Assembly (NCBI RefSeq): GCF_963855985.1
Contig: NC_087104.1
Span: forward strand, 12,276,001 to 12,340,000
Length of the DNA: 64,000 nt
From: Ostrinia nubilalis
Lineage: Eukaryota > Arthropoda > Insecta > Lepidoptera > Crambidae
Direction: 5' to 3'
Below the pieces are notes generated by a model. That model was not told where the DNA came from and did not search any database. It saw only the letters and a list, made by a program, of their open reading frames with translations. Each line of letters starts with the position of its first letter. Position 1 is the first letter of the stretch. The position numbers and the translations under genes are program-made. Shown here piece after piece: positions 10,567 to 21,039 of the stretch.

Positions 10567-10910
10567 GGTGTTTCTTTACGAGATCGAATCAGAAATGAGG
10601 AGACCCGTAAACGAACTAAAGTCGCTGACATAGACCGACGAATTAGCAAGTGGAAGTGGCAATGGGCAGGACACATAGTACGCAGAACTGACGGCCGATG
10701 GGACAGCAAGGTTCTGGAGTGGAGGCCGCGTACCGGAAAACGCAGCGTGGGACGTCCACCCACAAAGTGGATCGACGACATCATAAAGGTAGCAAGAAGG
10801 CGCTGGACGCAGGCTGCTACCAACCGGGCAACATGGAAAGCATTAGGGGAGGCCTATGTTCAGCAGTGGACGTCCTATTATGGCTGAGATGATGCTGATG
10901 ATGACTTGTC
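10567..10910 (+). pseudogene. RTE-clade pol C-terminus, longest copy
   Basis: An open reading frame of about 106 codons (10567-10887) encodes the C-terminus of an RTE-clade LINE pol: GVSLRDRIRNEE, WAGHIVRRTDGRW, GRPPTKWIDDIIKVARRRW, then GEAYVQQWTSYYG and TGA. The stop is followed by an ATGATGCTGATGATG tail. Upstream RT and endonuclease are absent (5' truncation) and there is no start codon. This copy has no internal stop, unlike the other RTE pieces here, so it is the reference for them. Confidence 0.85.
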
Positions 10911-11029
10911 CAAAATAAAATGTGGTTTTCTAATCATTAGGTATGTTACCATATAACTGTCAGCTTATGTTTCTTTTGATTTGGTGTACGTATTTTTATG
11001 TTGCAAGATTGTAAAAAAATATCATGCAC

Positions 11030-11240
11030 GTATTGTACGTTACTTAAGTACCTAAGCTTTGCTTAGTTTGGAACTAGACAACTCAGAATATAATAATAAT
11101 AAATAGTTATTTTCCAAAAAAAAGGAGATACATATTCTTGACAAAATAACAGTGTAAGCTATGCACTAGATACTAAGTTACTAACCTTTTAAATATTTGC
11201 CAGTGAGACCCAAACTAAGCAGTATAGCTTGTATCTTGGG
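11030..11240. repeat. Two opposed SINE body fragments
   Basis: AGCTTTGCTTAGTTTGGAAC (11054-11073, plus) matches the body of the tRNA-derived SINE at 25803-26079. CCCAAACTAAGCAG (about 11208-11221) is a partial copy in the other orientation. Both lack the tRNA head. Confidence 0.5.
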
Positions 11241-11270
11241 TTTAATAAAGTTGGGAATAAAATGCCAATA

Positions 11271-12365
11271 CAGTGTGAGTCACGTTAAAGTGTACATATG
11301 AAAATAGATGAAACTAGACCTATTTTTATCGACAAAAAAGAGGTCAAAAAATTTTTGAGATTTTTTTTTAATTTTTTATAGAATTTTTTTTCTTCCAATT
11401 ACTTATTGTAAAGAAAACGTAATAACTTTTAAACTAAGCGGTATATCCTGATAAAATAAAAACAGTAATAATGCTAAATAACAGGCAATACTAAAAAAAT
11501 ACATAAAATGCACAAAAAAGGCCAACAAATAATAAAATATGATACTTTTTGAAAAAAATCTGCTTTAAAATTCGTGTTTTTTTGGTTATTTGATAAATTT
11601 CTCCAAAAAATGCCCCTATAACAGGTGGTTTTCATTACTTTGTATTATTTTCTATCGTATTATCTTTGTAAAACCAAAAATCGCATGTCTCTATCCCTAT
11701 CACAACATTTGCTATGATCGTTTGAACAAAGGCCTGCCACAACATTATTCTCCGCTACAGGTAGAGACAATTTTAATTTTAACTAAAATGCTTATTTTAC
11801 TTCGAAATCTTTTGTTTTTATTTGAAATCTAACTTGTCTTTATCAAAATTACAAATCTAGAGCCATTTTCAGTTTCGTTGTTAACGAAGCGTTGAATGGC
11901 GCGCCCGGGGAGGCTTAGTTCAAACGATCATTGGAAACGTTGTGATAGGGATAGAGACATGCGATTTTTAGTTTTACGAAGGTAATACGATAGAGAATAA
12001 TACAAAGTAATAAAAACTACCGGTTATAGGGGCATTTTTTGTAGAAATTTATCAAATAACCAAAAAAACACGAATTTAAAAGCAGATTTTTTTTAAAAAG
12101 TATCATTTTTTATTATTTGTTGGCCTTTTTTATGTATTTTTTTAGTATTGCCTGTTATTTATAATTATTACTGTTTTTGTTTTACCAGGATATACCGCTT
12201 ACTTTAAAAGTTATTACGTTTTCTTTACAATAAGTAATTGGAAGAAAAAAAATTCTATAAAAAATTTTAAAAAAATCTCAACAAAATTTTGACCTCTTTT
12301 TTGTCGATAAAAATAGGTCTAGTTTCATCTATTTTCATATGTACACTTTAACGTGACTCACACTG
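11271..12365. mobile_element. 1.1-kb foldback element with ~450-bp arms
   Basis: The left arm (11271 to about 11727) and right arm (about 11917 to 12365) are near-perfect inverted copies over about 450 bp, with a ~190-bp unique loop containing GGCGCGCCCGGGG. The ends read CAGTGTGAGTCACGTTAAAG and its complement, each next to TA. TA duplication and a CAGTG terminus fit the Tc1/mariner group. No coding capacity is visible. RNA from it would form a very long double strand. Confidence 0.85.
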
Positions 12366-12785
12366 TATATATTATAATTAGTTACACATTAGTGACCAGT
12401 CATTAGGTACCTGTATAATATTAATATAAAACATAAATAGAATTCATAATCGAGCTCCTAAGGAATCTTAGATTTGCAAATCTGTTAGCAGCCCGACCCG
12501 GAACTAAGATCTATAATTTCTTAGTATAATTGTGTTAATCGTTGTTCATTTATAAAACTCGTTAGGAACTTGTCTTCGACCGATACTGGGGACCGAGTTT
12601 GGAGCAAGTCTAAAGAAATAGACGTTTTATCAATAAAGATCATGATTGTTTGTACCTAAACCTATCGAAAAATTCAGGTCATCTTCTTCAGATTCTATAT
12701 CCAGTGAATCTCAAAAACACTATCATAATCAAACTCAGGCAAATTATTATTTTGTTGTAAATAAAAATCTTGAAGAAGATTATTT
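12366..12785. other. No gene seen
   Basis: AT-rich spacer, no recognisable feature. Confidence 0.4.
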
Positions 12786-12945
12786 TTATTTGACCACAAT
12801 CGCACCTGATGTTAAGTGGGATGGTCTAGGATGGTACATATCGCCCTGTAAGTGCCTATTCACTCTCGCCTTGAAAAGGCCCGCATTATAGTCTTCGGGA
12901 AAGACAGCAGCAGGCAACGAATGCCAGTCCCTAGCTGTTCGGATT
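12786..12945 (-). repeat. Interspersed repeat A (CTCGCCTTGAAAAGG family)
   Basis: Minus-strand copy of a family marked by GACCACAATCGCACCTG, CTATTCACTCTCGCCTTG and CAGCAGGCAACGAATGCCAG. Other copies are at 33063-33345, 34640-34745, 44117-44312 and 61636-61688. No TIRs or frame; class unknown. Confidence 0.6.
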
Positions 12946-13114
12946 ATTTATCATCAGTCAGGTATTTTTTGCCACTGCAGGAGCTTGAATTTACAGAGAA
13001 AAATAAAAGAAAGTCACGCTCACTCAACGGGTTAGGAAGGTATATGGATCATCAGTATGCCTTAAATACAGTTTTTAATATTAAGTGGCTGTATCAAATG
13101 TATGAAAGCTGGAA

Positions 13115-13268
13115 ATATCGTATTTTTGGATAGTTCCAGTTTATTCTGTAACCTATTATTGGTATCGTTTGAAAGAGCTCGTGAAGCACTTTCAGGATCA
13201 GTAACAGTTTTTTTCGATATCTTGTATAGTTTGGAAATCGAGTGAGATCACTTATCGTTTCCACCCTG
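13115..13268. mobile_element. Left-truncated CAGGGTGG MITE
   Basis: Shares the AACCTATTATTGGTA, AAGAGCTCGTGAAGCACTTT and ACTTATCGTT blocks and the CCACCCTG right end (next to TA) with the complete copy at 43029-43222. The left inverted end is missing. Confidence 0.65.
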
Positions 13269-13319
13269 TATAAAAACAAGAATATTTGAGAAAAATACAG
13301 ATGTCTTTAATGCAATTTA

Positions 13320-13485
13320 GGGCCCTCGCCCACTGCGACTTTTTTACGTTTACGAAAAGCGCGATAGCATCGCTATTACGCGCGTTAGTCGCATTTGCAA
13401 CGTACTACAGAAGTGATGCCAACGCGCTACTAATGCGCTACAGCAGCGCGACTATACTACAAAAAGTCGCCGTGGGCGAGGACCC
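13320..13485. mobile_element. Harbinger-like MITE at TTA
   Basis: 166 bp with inverted ends GGGCCCTCGCCCACTGCGAC on the left and GGGTCCTCGCCCACGGCGAC on the right, flanked by TTA (13317-13319 and 13486-13488). A 3-bp TTA duplication with GGG termini fits PIF/Harbinger. The interior is rich in GCGC and CGCTA. Confidence 0.65.
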
Positions 13486-13551
13486 TTAAAGTCAATGACA
13501 GTTTAACTTTCCCCGGGACAAACTTGACCTTCATTGGTTGGGTTTTTATGG

Positions 13552-13620
13552 CGGCCAATCTGTAGATCCTGGCTACACAGGAGTTGCAGTGGTGGGAACG
13601 AGAGGTGGGAATAGTCCCTT
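13552..13620 (+). repeat. Unclassified repeat shared with 50378-50448
   Basis: GGCTACACAGGAGTTGCAG followed by TGGGAACGAGAGGTGGGAAT is nearly the same as 50378-50448. Identity unknown. Confidence 0.5.
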
Positions 13621-14225
13621 AAAGTCTTTACAAGGGTTCTTTGTGCCTGTCTTCCACCCGCCTCATCTCAACACTTGCGCCAAAATCAAACCCTTAATGG
13701 AGTTGCTCGTTAGCCAGACTAAAGATTATCAGTGAAATCTGTACATAATGTGTTTACAACTTATTGCCGGACCTTGGGGATATCCGACACGCCTTCTGGT
13801 TTTGGTGGGTATAAATAAATAGCCAAAACAGCTATACACGACGATTTTGAATAATGTCTTAAGTATATTTTAATTATTTATCTGTATTTACACTTTAGTA
13901 TGACTGCACTTTATTTATTGCACGTGAAGTACCTACGTAAATCACGTAAGAATATCAATTGGAATCCAGGGCCTTACCGGGCCATTATAATTGGTCCATC
14001 AAAAAGTGAGAACACGCCAACAAAGACTGGCGTTTTTACTATAATTTAGTAAAACTCAACGTAGACAAGTTGAATTTGGGGGATAATAATATGATTAGAA
14101 AGAATTGACTGATTTTATTATACCAATCATTGAATAGACCTGAACAATGTTTTAAGCTTTACTTGAGAAATGAACTCAAGACCATCGCTAGTTAAACTTT
14201 CAAACCACTATACCCCGAGACTGAC
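13621..14225. other. No gene seen
   Basis: Spacer without recognisable features. Confidence 0.35.
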
Positions 14226-14227
14226 AC

Positions 14228-14372
14228 CCGTATTTACAAACGATGCTTGCTTAAGTGAAGCAGCAAATCGAACGCACAGCGTTGAATAGAGCTCTGTGAT
14301 TGGTTCGTGTGTTACCCTGTGCGTTCACGCGCACTGTGAGACCTCATAGTAATGTTTGTGAATACGGGCGTT
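14228..14372. mobile_element. CCCGTATTCACAAAC MITE copy 1
   Basis: About 145 bp. The left end is close to CCCGTATTTACAAACGATGC, the right end GTTTGTGAATACGGGCG. Internal marks: GCAAATCGAACGCACAGCG and CTCTGTGATTGGTTCGTG. Other copies: 36100-36243, 54834-54977 and a left fragment at 54669-54712. Confidence 0.7.
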
Positions 14373-14599
14373 AGTATCGATCATTCGAGATTATTCAGTT
14401 ACCGCGGTTCATAGTAACTTCTCTGGAGCTTAGACCATCCCTAGAGTGTTGGTTAAAGTTAATCGCAAGTATTGTAAACTTGAAACTTGAGCTTCTAACC
14501 TAGAGTTAATAAATATACATAGTTAACTTTTGAGGAGATCGATTAGATAGATAGAGACCAACAAATAACAGGATCAATGTAGGCGGTATTATCACTTAG

Positions 14600-14735
14600 G
14601 TATTAATTATCATCATCATTATGAGGTAATTTGGTCTCCACTGAAAATATGCCAGTGGCAAATGGAGGTTGAGGCATACACTTGATACACTCCTCGCACT
14701 GGTCAAATGGGTTAAGGAGGCCTGATGTTTGGATT
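14600..14735 (+). repeat. Unclassified repeat shared with 36257-36375
   Basis: Contains TCATCATCATTATGAGGTAA, then GGGTTAAGGAGGCCTGATGT. The 36257-36375 copy has GGGTTGAGGAGGTCTGATGT. No frame; class unknown. Confidence 0.5.
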
Positions 14736-14820
14736 GGTCATGATACTACGGAAAGCACCTACAGTTATTGAAACTTATTAGATTTATTTGCTGGTAAATT
14801 TCAAAATACTTAGATTCAAT

Positions 14821-16152
14821 CTCAGATCATAGAAGGGAATAGATGTGAAACGGGGGCGTGGCGCGTGTCTCCGCGATATGCCCAGAAACGAACATCGCCC
14901 GCGACGCCAGGTTAGTCGCGATTTAGTCGTACTGAGGAAATGTTCTCCGATATTGTTGGATAATACGTCGTTACGTGCAATAACACAAGTGAAACGAAGA
15001 ACTACAGGAACAATGGAGTCATTTACCACATGTAAGTATTGCAAATCCATTGGTATTTTGCTTATAAATAAAAAAAACTAAACCTTTTTACGAACGAATT
15101 CAGTGCCGTGACAGTTACTGCGATATCGAAATTAGTGGTGATAAAAATTCAAACACGTTGTACATTGACGATTTAGTTAGCAACCACTTTATGTCATGCT
15201 TAACTACTGCGCAATGTATTTTATTTCTTCCGATATCCACTGACGCGTGAAAATACACAGTACGGCCGCATGTGCCGGTCGTAACATAGTGCAGGGCTCG
15301 TGTTCTCATACGGTTTCCCATTATCGATAAATAGAAGTAAATTATTATTTTCTATTTTCTAATTTTGAATGAAAAAATCATGAGTTGCTTGCAATTTTTA
15401 AGTTTTTACAAAAACAATAATTAATAGTAGTAACTGTCAACTATGTAATTACTATAAGAGCTAGTTGAAAGCCTATTATAGGCATTATTTTTGATAAATA
15501 CATAGGCGGTACGAATTTCGCCATAATTAAAAAGTTAATGCGCGATAGTAGTTAATAATAATTATAGTGATCCTGTTATTATTATTAAAGTAAATAATAA
15601 TATATTACCAATATTGTAAATACTGGTAAAAATCACAAGTACCTACTTAACCCATGACCTTTCATACAAACTTTGTCAGTCTATAACTTCTATACTCCAT
15701 TGATAACGACATTGAGCTTTGGTTAGGGTAAAATGTGAAATATAAGTTTTAGTCCCAATAATTGATTCTGAGTTTTTCGTCCATACAAATTGGAACTGAC
15801 TCCTTTATGCAAAAATCGTTAAAGAACATAATACTAACGTATAATAATAAAAAGATTTTCATACAGAAGCATTTTTCAAACCAATTTCGAGCCTTGCCCC
15901 CAGAGTTTAAAGTATCGATATTTTATCGACTCCATTTTATCTTTCTTCTCTCTAATTGCTTTTTTCAAAGTGTGCGTGATGTGCCTTATGGCCAATCATA
16001 GCACATTTGAGCCTGTTGTCGTAGACTCTCAGTCGCTTTGTTTTTACACAGTTGAATGTGTGTGTGGGAGCTGTGGTGGGGGAAATGTGGGGACACTGGT
16101 TCTCGTTGTAGTTACGCGCGAGTTCATATCTATTCCCTTTCTATGATCTGAG
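14821..16152. mobile_element. 1.3-kb TIR element with perfect 8-bp duplication
   Basis: Inverted ends CTCAGATCATAGAAGGGAAT (left) and CTCAGATCATAGAAAGGGAA (right) extend to about 30 bp and are flanked by an exact GATTCAAT duplication (14813-14820 and 16153-16160). An 8-bp duplication fits hAT, P or Merlin, but the CTCAG terminus is not the standard hAT one. No frame with transposase motifs is seen, so it is non-autonomous. Confidence 0.8.
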
Positions 16153-16252
16153 GATTCAATGGTCTGAATCATTATGATCACTGAGTTATTAAACGAGCGA
16201 TACTTAATTCGATCGTAGTAGATAACAGTAAGAGGAATATTTATAATAAGAT

Positions 16253-16434
16253 TAGCTGACCCGGCGAACTTCGTACCGCCTTAGCGTAGAGATTTTCTTT
16301 ATATTTTTTTCCGTAAAAACCTTGTACAGAGTATTAGAAAACTACAAAAAAAAAATCAGCCAAATCGGTCAAGCCGTTTTCATGTTATGTCGTGACAACG
16401 GAAAACGGGTTTCATTTTTATATATATAGATAAG
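16253..16434 (-). repeat. Lep1/Helitron-like repeat
   Basis: Begins with AGCTGACCCGGCGAACTTCG (the 3' end in minus orientation) and contains AAATCGGTCAAGCCGTTTTC. This is a common lepidopteran non-autonomous repeat, here attributed to the Lep1-type Helitron group by its GCTAG-type end in better copies. Confidence 0.5.
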
Positions 16435-16461
16435 TAACTGGCATGATGGCACTCAGCATGA

Positions 16462-16592
16462 TGGACCGATGACCCGATAAAGGTAGCAGGAAGGCGCTGG
16501 ATGCAGGCCGCTACCAACCGTGCGATGCGGAAGTCATTGGGGGAGGCCTATGTTCAGCAGTGGACGTCCTATGGCAGAAATGATGATGATGG
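16462..16592 (+). mobile_element. RTE-type LINE 3' end
   Basis: Matches 10567-10910 from the KVAGRRW region to the QQWTSY end: GGTAGCAGGAAGGCGCTGG, GTTCAGCAGTGGACGTCCTA, with an AATGATGATGATGG tail. Confidence 0.75.
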
Positions 16593-17050
16593 TGACACCA
16601 CCCAGGTTATTGCGATATGGCTCCAACATTTCCACAGTTAAGTCATTGTAGACTAAATCATACTCGACACTATTTTGTCGACATTATTGTGTCCTCGAAT
16701 TACGCTTATTTATTTTAGCAATTCGTTTTAAAAGAGGCTTTTAGACGTCCCAGTACAATTTTAACCCTATCATTGCTCTGGAAAAAAAGGGCCAGAGCTA
16801 AGTAACGTAATTTTTTATATAATAAGCATTTGTTTTTCTATCGAGCGTTGTTTTGGCACAAAAATAAAAAAGAGCAGTTTCTACAACTGCAAAAAGAACC
16901 CTTGAACCCTCAAAAGGGGAATCAGTTTAAAAGATGAGAAGTAAGATGGCGGAGTTGACAATGATCCGGCTCACCTTGCCGCGGTATATTGGGCGAACGC
17001 GCGATAAAACCCACTGTTACATAAATTATTCATAAAAATCTTGACTTACC
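16593..17050. other. No gene seen
   Basis: Spacer; no convincing frame or repeat before the candidate exon at 17054. Confidence 0.35.
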
Positions 17051-17053
17051 GCC

Positions 17054-17117
17054 GCACGTCTTGACGGAGCCACGAAGAATGGAGCCGATCTTGAGGTCTC
17101 GGGAACGTGGCATCTGA
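17054..17117 (-). other. Candidate isolated coding exon
   Basis: On the minus strand a pyrimidine-rich TTTCTCCTTGATTCAG acceptor precedes 64 bp ending before a consensus GTAAGT donor. The frame starting at ATG reads MPRSRDLKIGSILRGSVKTC with C- and G-rich third positions, unlike its AT-rich surroundings. I do not recognise the protein, and no adjoining exon was found in the window. Confidence 0.3.
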
Positions 17118-17150
17118 ATCAAGGAGAAAGGATATCATCATCTATCTATA

Positions 17151-17525
17151 CTCTATACTAATTTATAATGCTAAAGAGTTTGTTTATTTTATTGAACGCG
17201 CTAGTCCCAGAAACTACACATGAAGTCATAATTAAAAAAAAAAAACAATGTAAAAAATAAACAAACGGGTTACCAGACCATTATTTCATATACATTTTAA
17301 AGAAGGCAGCAGCACAAGATCATAATGGTAGACTTAAACCATTCAGCAAGTCTCAATTTTTTTTTACTTTTATTAAAACTAGCTGACCCAGTGAACTTCA
17401 TCAAAAATAATATAGGAAATTCTAATGATGAAAGAACTTTTCAAATCGGTCCAATAATCTAAGAGCCTGTTCAATACAAACAATCAAATCTTTCTACTTT
17501 CTACGAGTAATTATTAGTATAGACT
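17151..17525. repeat. Two opposed Lep1/Helitron-like fragments
   Basis: CTATACTAATTTATAATGCT at 17151-17170 opens a plus-oriented fragment. CTAGCTGACCCAGTGAACTT near 17388 begins a minus-oriented one that ends near 17525 with AGTATAGACTA. The order suggests two insertions or an internal inversion. Confidence 0.5.
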
Positions 17526-17985
17526 AAAGGCTCTATTATAGGTACTTCCACTCAGTTTTTTATTAGATAATATCCGAAAGCCGATATTATAATTGGGTAA
17601 CTGTTCAAATATTACATTACTATTAATCTTAGAAAAAATAAGTTACGCTCAAAAATCAACCAACCATAACAGTGAACGAAATCCGCGGTAGACCAAAACC
17701 CACGCTAGCGTAACTAGAGCAGTACCTAATTTACGAATATAGTATCTTCAGCCTATATTTCTTATCTTTATATTCACAATCCTTCCTACATCCACGGCCA
17801 GTATTCAAATGAAGCACCGCAGCGCACGCACGTGTCGAAATAGCGGATTTTTTCGGAACCACCAAATTTCCAAGCGGGTTTACGAGCTCTAAACGCCTAA
17901 ATACAAGCCGGGTTATGCTAGAAACACATATTTCGGCGATTCTTAAAACTGATTGCATGTAACTAAGGTGTAATATAAAAATACT
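17526..17985. other. No gene seen
   Basis: Spacer. The frames present carry no recognisable motif. Confidence 0.35.
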
Positions 17986-18110
17986 AGGGCTCGGTTGCAC
18001 CACCTTACTTTAACTTTGATAATTATGTCAAAAATCTGTCAAATTCAATACAAAAAATACCGGTTATCGTTTAAGTTACGGTCAAAGTTAGGTGGTGCAA
18101 CTCTGCCTAA
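17986..18110. mobile_element. GTTGCACCACC MITE copy 4
   Basis: Left end GGGCTCGGTTGCACCACC, right end AGGTGGTGCAACTCTGCC. The ACCGGTTATCGTTT core is in reverse orientation to copy 2. Confidence 0.7.
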
Positions 18111-18788
18111 GTCTTGACGATGTTGCATTGTATTGTAAAAATAAAAGGCAGGTAGTATAGATTAGGTATCTAAAGAGATGTTAATAATGATGACCAGCCT
18201 ATAAGACAATACTTTTAGTAAAAACTAGGGCCGACGTACGACTACACCATTTTTATACAGGGTGTCCCAAAATTAGGACTTCACACTGACACCAGAGGTA
18301 AATGAGACTAAGACGCATTGAACACGTCTAATAACCCTTAAATGCATAGTGTTGCCATATGTCTACGAAGTACTTTTTTAATTATAGCAAGTAACACATT
18401 TTACAAGCGTTTCTGAATGTACGCTAATATCATAGAAAACATCCAAATAAAAATAAAAAAACCGCAAATGAAGGTAGATTTGAAAAAAAATTAACCGATA
18501 TTTGACGTAGCGATCGCGAAGGAGAAAAAATTGGTAGTGTTAAAATTTGTGGTATTTGAATTTCAGATTCAGTGAGAATTAATTGCTAAAACGATTGGAA
18601 AAAAATACATACGTGTTAGAAACAATGTAAGAATTCATTATTATAACTTATTTTTTTGGTAATCTATCCCGAATGTACCTTCGACTTGCTTTTTGTGTAT
18701 GTAGCCAAATGTCTACACCATGCGTTTATACCATAAAATTGTTCGATAGGAATTGTTCTATGGTTTGCTTATTTGGCTTTTTTTTCAG

Positions 18789-18986
18789 CATGTTTGGCTC
18801 GCTAATTGAAAAGGAAATTGAGGCAGCTCTTGCTGCTTTAAATGATGGTGCAGTCTCAGAAGATGATGAAAATTTAGATGATGATAACATCGATTATTAC
18901 CCAAACGTACGCGATTTATTGCATGATCTGGATGAGGAGTCCATAGATCATAATCTACCCTTGGAACACAACGAAGATCCTCCTTA
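18789..18986 (+). pseudogene. piggyBac transposase N-terminus, plus copy
   Basis: After a TTTTTTTTCAG acceptor, ATG opens MFGSLIEKEIEAALAALN, then the acidic SEDDENLDDDNIDYYPNVRD and NLPLEHNEDPP, ending in TAG. The minus copy reads on past this point, so the stop comes from a local change. Acidic N-termini are usual for piggyBac transposases; the Asp catalytic core is absent. It forms one arm of an inverted repeat with 19276-19583. Confidence 0.7.
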
Positions 18987-19016
18987 GTTTTCTATGAAGA
19001 GGAGCATAATATTAGA

Positions 19017-19583
19017 TCAGATGGTGTTTCGTGTTCTATTGAGACGAATCTTAATAGAACTGACACGATTATTTGAACTAAACCCTTTTTGAGTAATGTA
19101 TAAATTCGTTTCGTCTACAATTTTCGAAACAATGTCATCGTTTATGAACTTGATAAAGAACTGAAATGGCTCCTCCAGGTCAGATATTTCTGTGGGCAGT
19201 TCCGAATCCCCTAAAAAAGCAATGCGATCATCGTCCCATGGTGGTAAATTTCTTTTTTTCCAAATCATCTCCCGGCTACGTGACCTCCAAGCTGCAATTC
19301 CTGGAATACCTGAACTTGATTGCGCAGATGAAGTAGGTACCCGCCACAGGTTCCGCTAAGGAAACACCATCTAATATTTGCTCCTCTTCATAGACTATGG
19401 GAGGGTCTTTGTTATGTTCCAAGGGTAGATTATGATCTATGGACTCATGCAATAAATCCCGTACGTTTGGGTAATAATCGATGTTATCATCATCTAAATT
19501 TTCATCATCATCTGAGACTGCACCATCATTTAAAGCAGCAAGAGCTGTCTTAATTTCCTTTTCAGATAGCGAGCCAAACATGC
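19017..19583 (-). pseudogene. piggyBac transposase N-terminus, minus copy
   Basis: ATG at 19583 gives MFGSLSEKEIKTALAALN, SDDDENLDDDNIDYYPNVRD and DPPIVYEEEQILDGVSL, stopping near 19276. After a frameshift the next frame (19268-19017) carries IWKKRNLPPWDDDRIAFLG, PTEISDLEEPFQFFIKFIND and IVDETNLYITQKG. These match the start of the piggyBac DDE domain (FF..F..D...IV.ETN pattern). The rest is deleted. Confidence 0.75.
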
Positions 19584-20003
19584 TGAAAAGAAAAGCCAAA
19601 TAAGCAAATCATAGAACAATTAATATCGAACAATTTTATGGCATAAACGCATGGTGTAGACATTTGGCTACATACTGTAAATTTTCAAAAATATACTTTT
19701 TTTTCGTACGAAGATTTTTTTTATTATTTTTCCCCCTATCTGTGACTAAAAATCTAATTGAAATATTTTTTTCATAACTAAATAAAAAATCATGCATTTA
19801 AGGGTTAAGTCCAGATTTTAAAATAATAATTATGTAGTTTATTTTCTTGTATGCATGTTTGTCATGTTGGTTTTCCTAATAATATCAGTCATAATTATTT
19901 CAAAGGTCATTAATCTTTTCTATGGATATTTAGGCTTGTTCGAAGCGTCTTAGGCCAAGCTGGCTCTAGTCAATGTGACATGCTAATTCTGGGACACCCT
20001 GTA

Positions 20004-20548
20004 TAAATAAAAGACATTTTAAATCCAAGTTGGTGTATTCCATACGACATAAAGAAACGTGATCCTTGAATTATTCAAGCTCTATTGTTCAAGTACTTCC
20101 AAGAATGAAGGTCATACGTTTACGCAGTTACCCAAAAGGACGGGTCAGCCCTGCATCAAATTATAAAGTGTCAAGTGTCCATAAATTGCACAAGGTCTCC
20201 CGTTCGAAACCCGAATATAGCAAAATATTGACGGTCGATAAGAAGGTTGCTGGGTAAAGAAAGAAAGGGTAAAATTACTAAAAATACACGTAGGGCCCAA
20301 CTTTGAATGTGTATGTCAAACTGTTCTCTTCCTGGGTTTATGTACGGGATGAAATCGCCTTAGCGATAAAACAGTTTGATTTGTGCCATTCTAACTTATT
20401 TTTTGCTGTGATTCTAAATTATGTGTTGGTATCTTAATTATGTTAAAAATACATGTATTGCTCAATCAATATGTGATTATTATTATTTATACAATAATTA
20501 TTTAGATACGAGCAATTAATCAAATATTAAAAAAAAAAGGAAAGAGCA
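20004..20548. other. No gene; weak tRNA B-box-like motif
   Basis: CCCGTTCGAAACCCG near 20200 resembles a B box, but no A box or clover-leaf was found. The rest is AT-rich. Confidence 0.3.
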
Positions 20549-20685
20549 AATTAGGTGGACCGACGATCTGGTGAAGGTCGCCGGAGGTGCCTGGATGCGC
20601 GGCGCAGGACCGGTCTTTGTGGAAATCCTTCGGGGAGGCCTTTGTCCAGCAGTGGACGTCTTTTGGCTGAAACGAACGAATGAAC
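20549..20685 (+). mobile_element. RTE-type LINE 3' end (CGAACG tail)
   Basis: GGTGGACCGACGATCTGGTG, GCGGCGCAGGACCGGTC and CCAGCAGTGGACGTC are followed by GGCTGAAACGAACGAATGAA. It belongs to the subfamily with the CGAACG tail. Confidence 0.75.
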
Positions 20686-20865
20686 GAGCAATTAATTAAT
20701 TGTATTCTACCTTTAAAGTATAAATCCTTCAAGCTCTATCTACAAATCTCCAAATAACTGAAAAGGGTCCTACTGGGAGCTTAAATAAAAGAGTGGTCTG
20801 TATTTCGATAGGGCTGGTTTAATAGCCGTTTACAATTAGGTTTAAGTACTAAACTACGCGACGTG

Positions 20866-21030
20866 GTGGTACAAAATGGCGATCACGAGTTGGAAGTCCG
20901 AACAAGTACCTAGTACGTGCTGTGTATGGCTGGGGGCCCAAGCGAGTGTGTGGCGCGCTCGGCGGACGGCGCGCTGCTCGTGGTGGTGGGATTCCTCCCG
21001 CACGTCTACTCCCGTGCGTCAAGACCGGTC
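20866..21030 (+). other. GC-rich block, possible degraded coding fragment
   Basis: One plus frame reads DVVVQNGDHELEVRTST, a TAG, then YVLCMAGGPSECVARSADG and ALLVVVGFLPHVYS, with strongly G/C third positions in an AT-rich region. No family is recognised. It could be a pseudogene piece, a spliced exon or chance. Confidence 0.22.
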
Positions 21031-21039
21031 CGCGACAGT

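Larger units (their letters stand above)
18335..19804. mobile_element. piggyBac-like element, internally inverted
   Basis: 1,470 bp with 13-bp inverted ends CCCTTAAATGCAT at 18335-18347 and 19792-19804. The right flank is TTAA (19805-19808) and the left flank ATAA, one substitution from TTAA. The interior holds two inverted copies of the start of a piggyBac-type transposase gene, at about 18698-19030 (plus) and 19370-19675 (minus). The transposase middle and catalytic core are missing, so the element is dead or non-autonomous. Confidence 0.82.
18258..20001. mobile_element. TA-flanked MITE carrying a nested piggyBac relic
   Basis: Ends CAGGGTGTCCCAAAATTAG (18258) and, inverted, CAGGGTGTCCCAGAATTAGC (to 20001) sit between TA dinucleotides. 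Removing the inner piggyBac-like element (18335-19804 plus one TTAA) leaves a ~270-bp mariner-type MITE. The order of events is therefore MITE first, piggyBac second. Confidence 0.8.

Noticed and set aside
10437..10823. 128-codon minus-strand frame
   Set aside because: Antisense of the RTE pol fragment, which explains the open frame.
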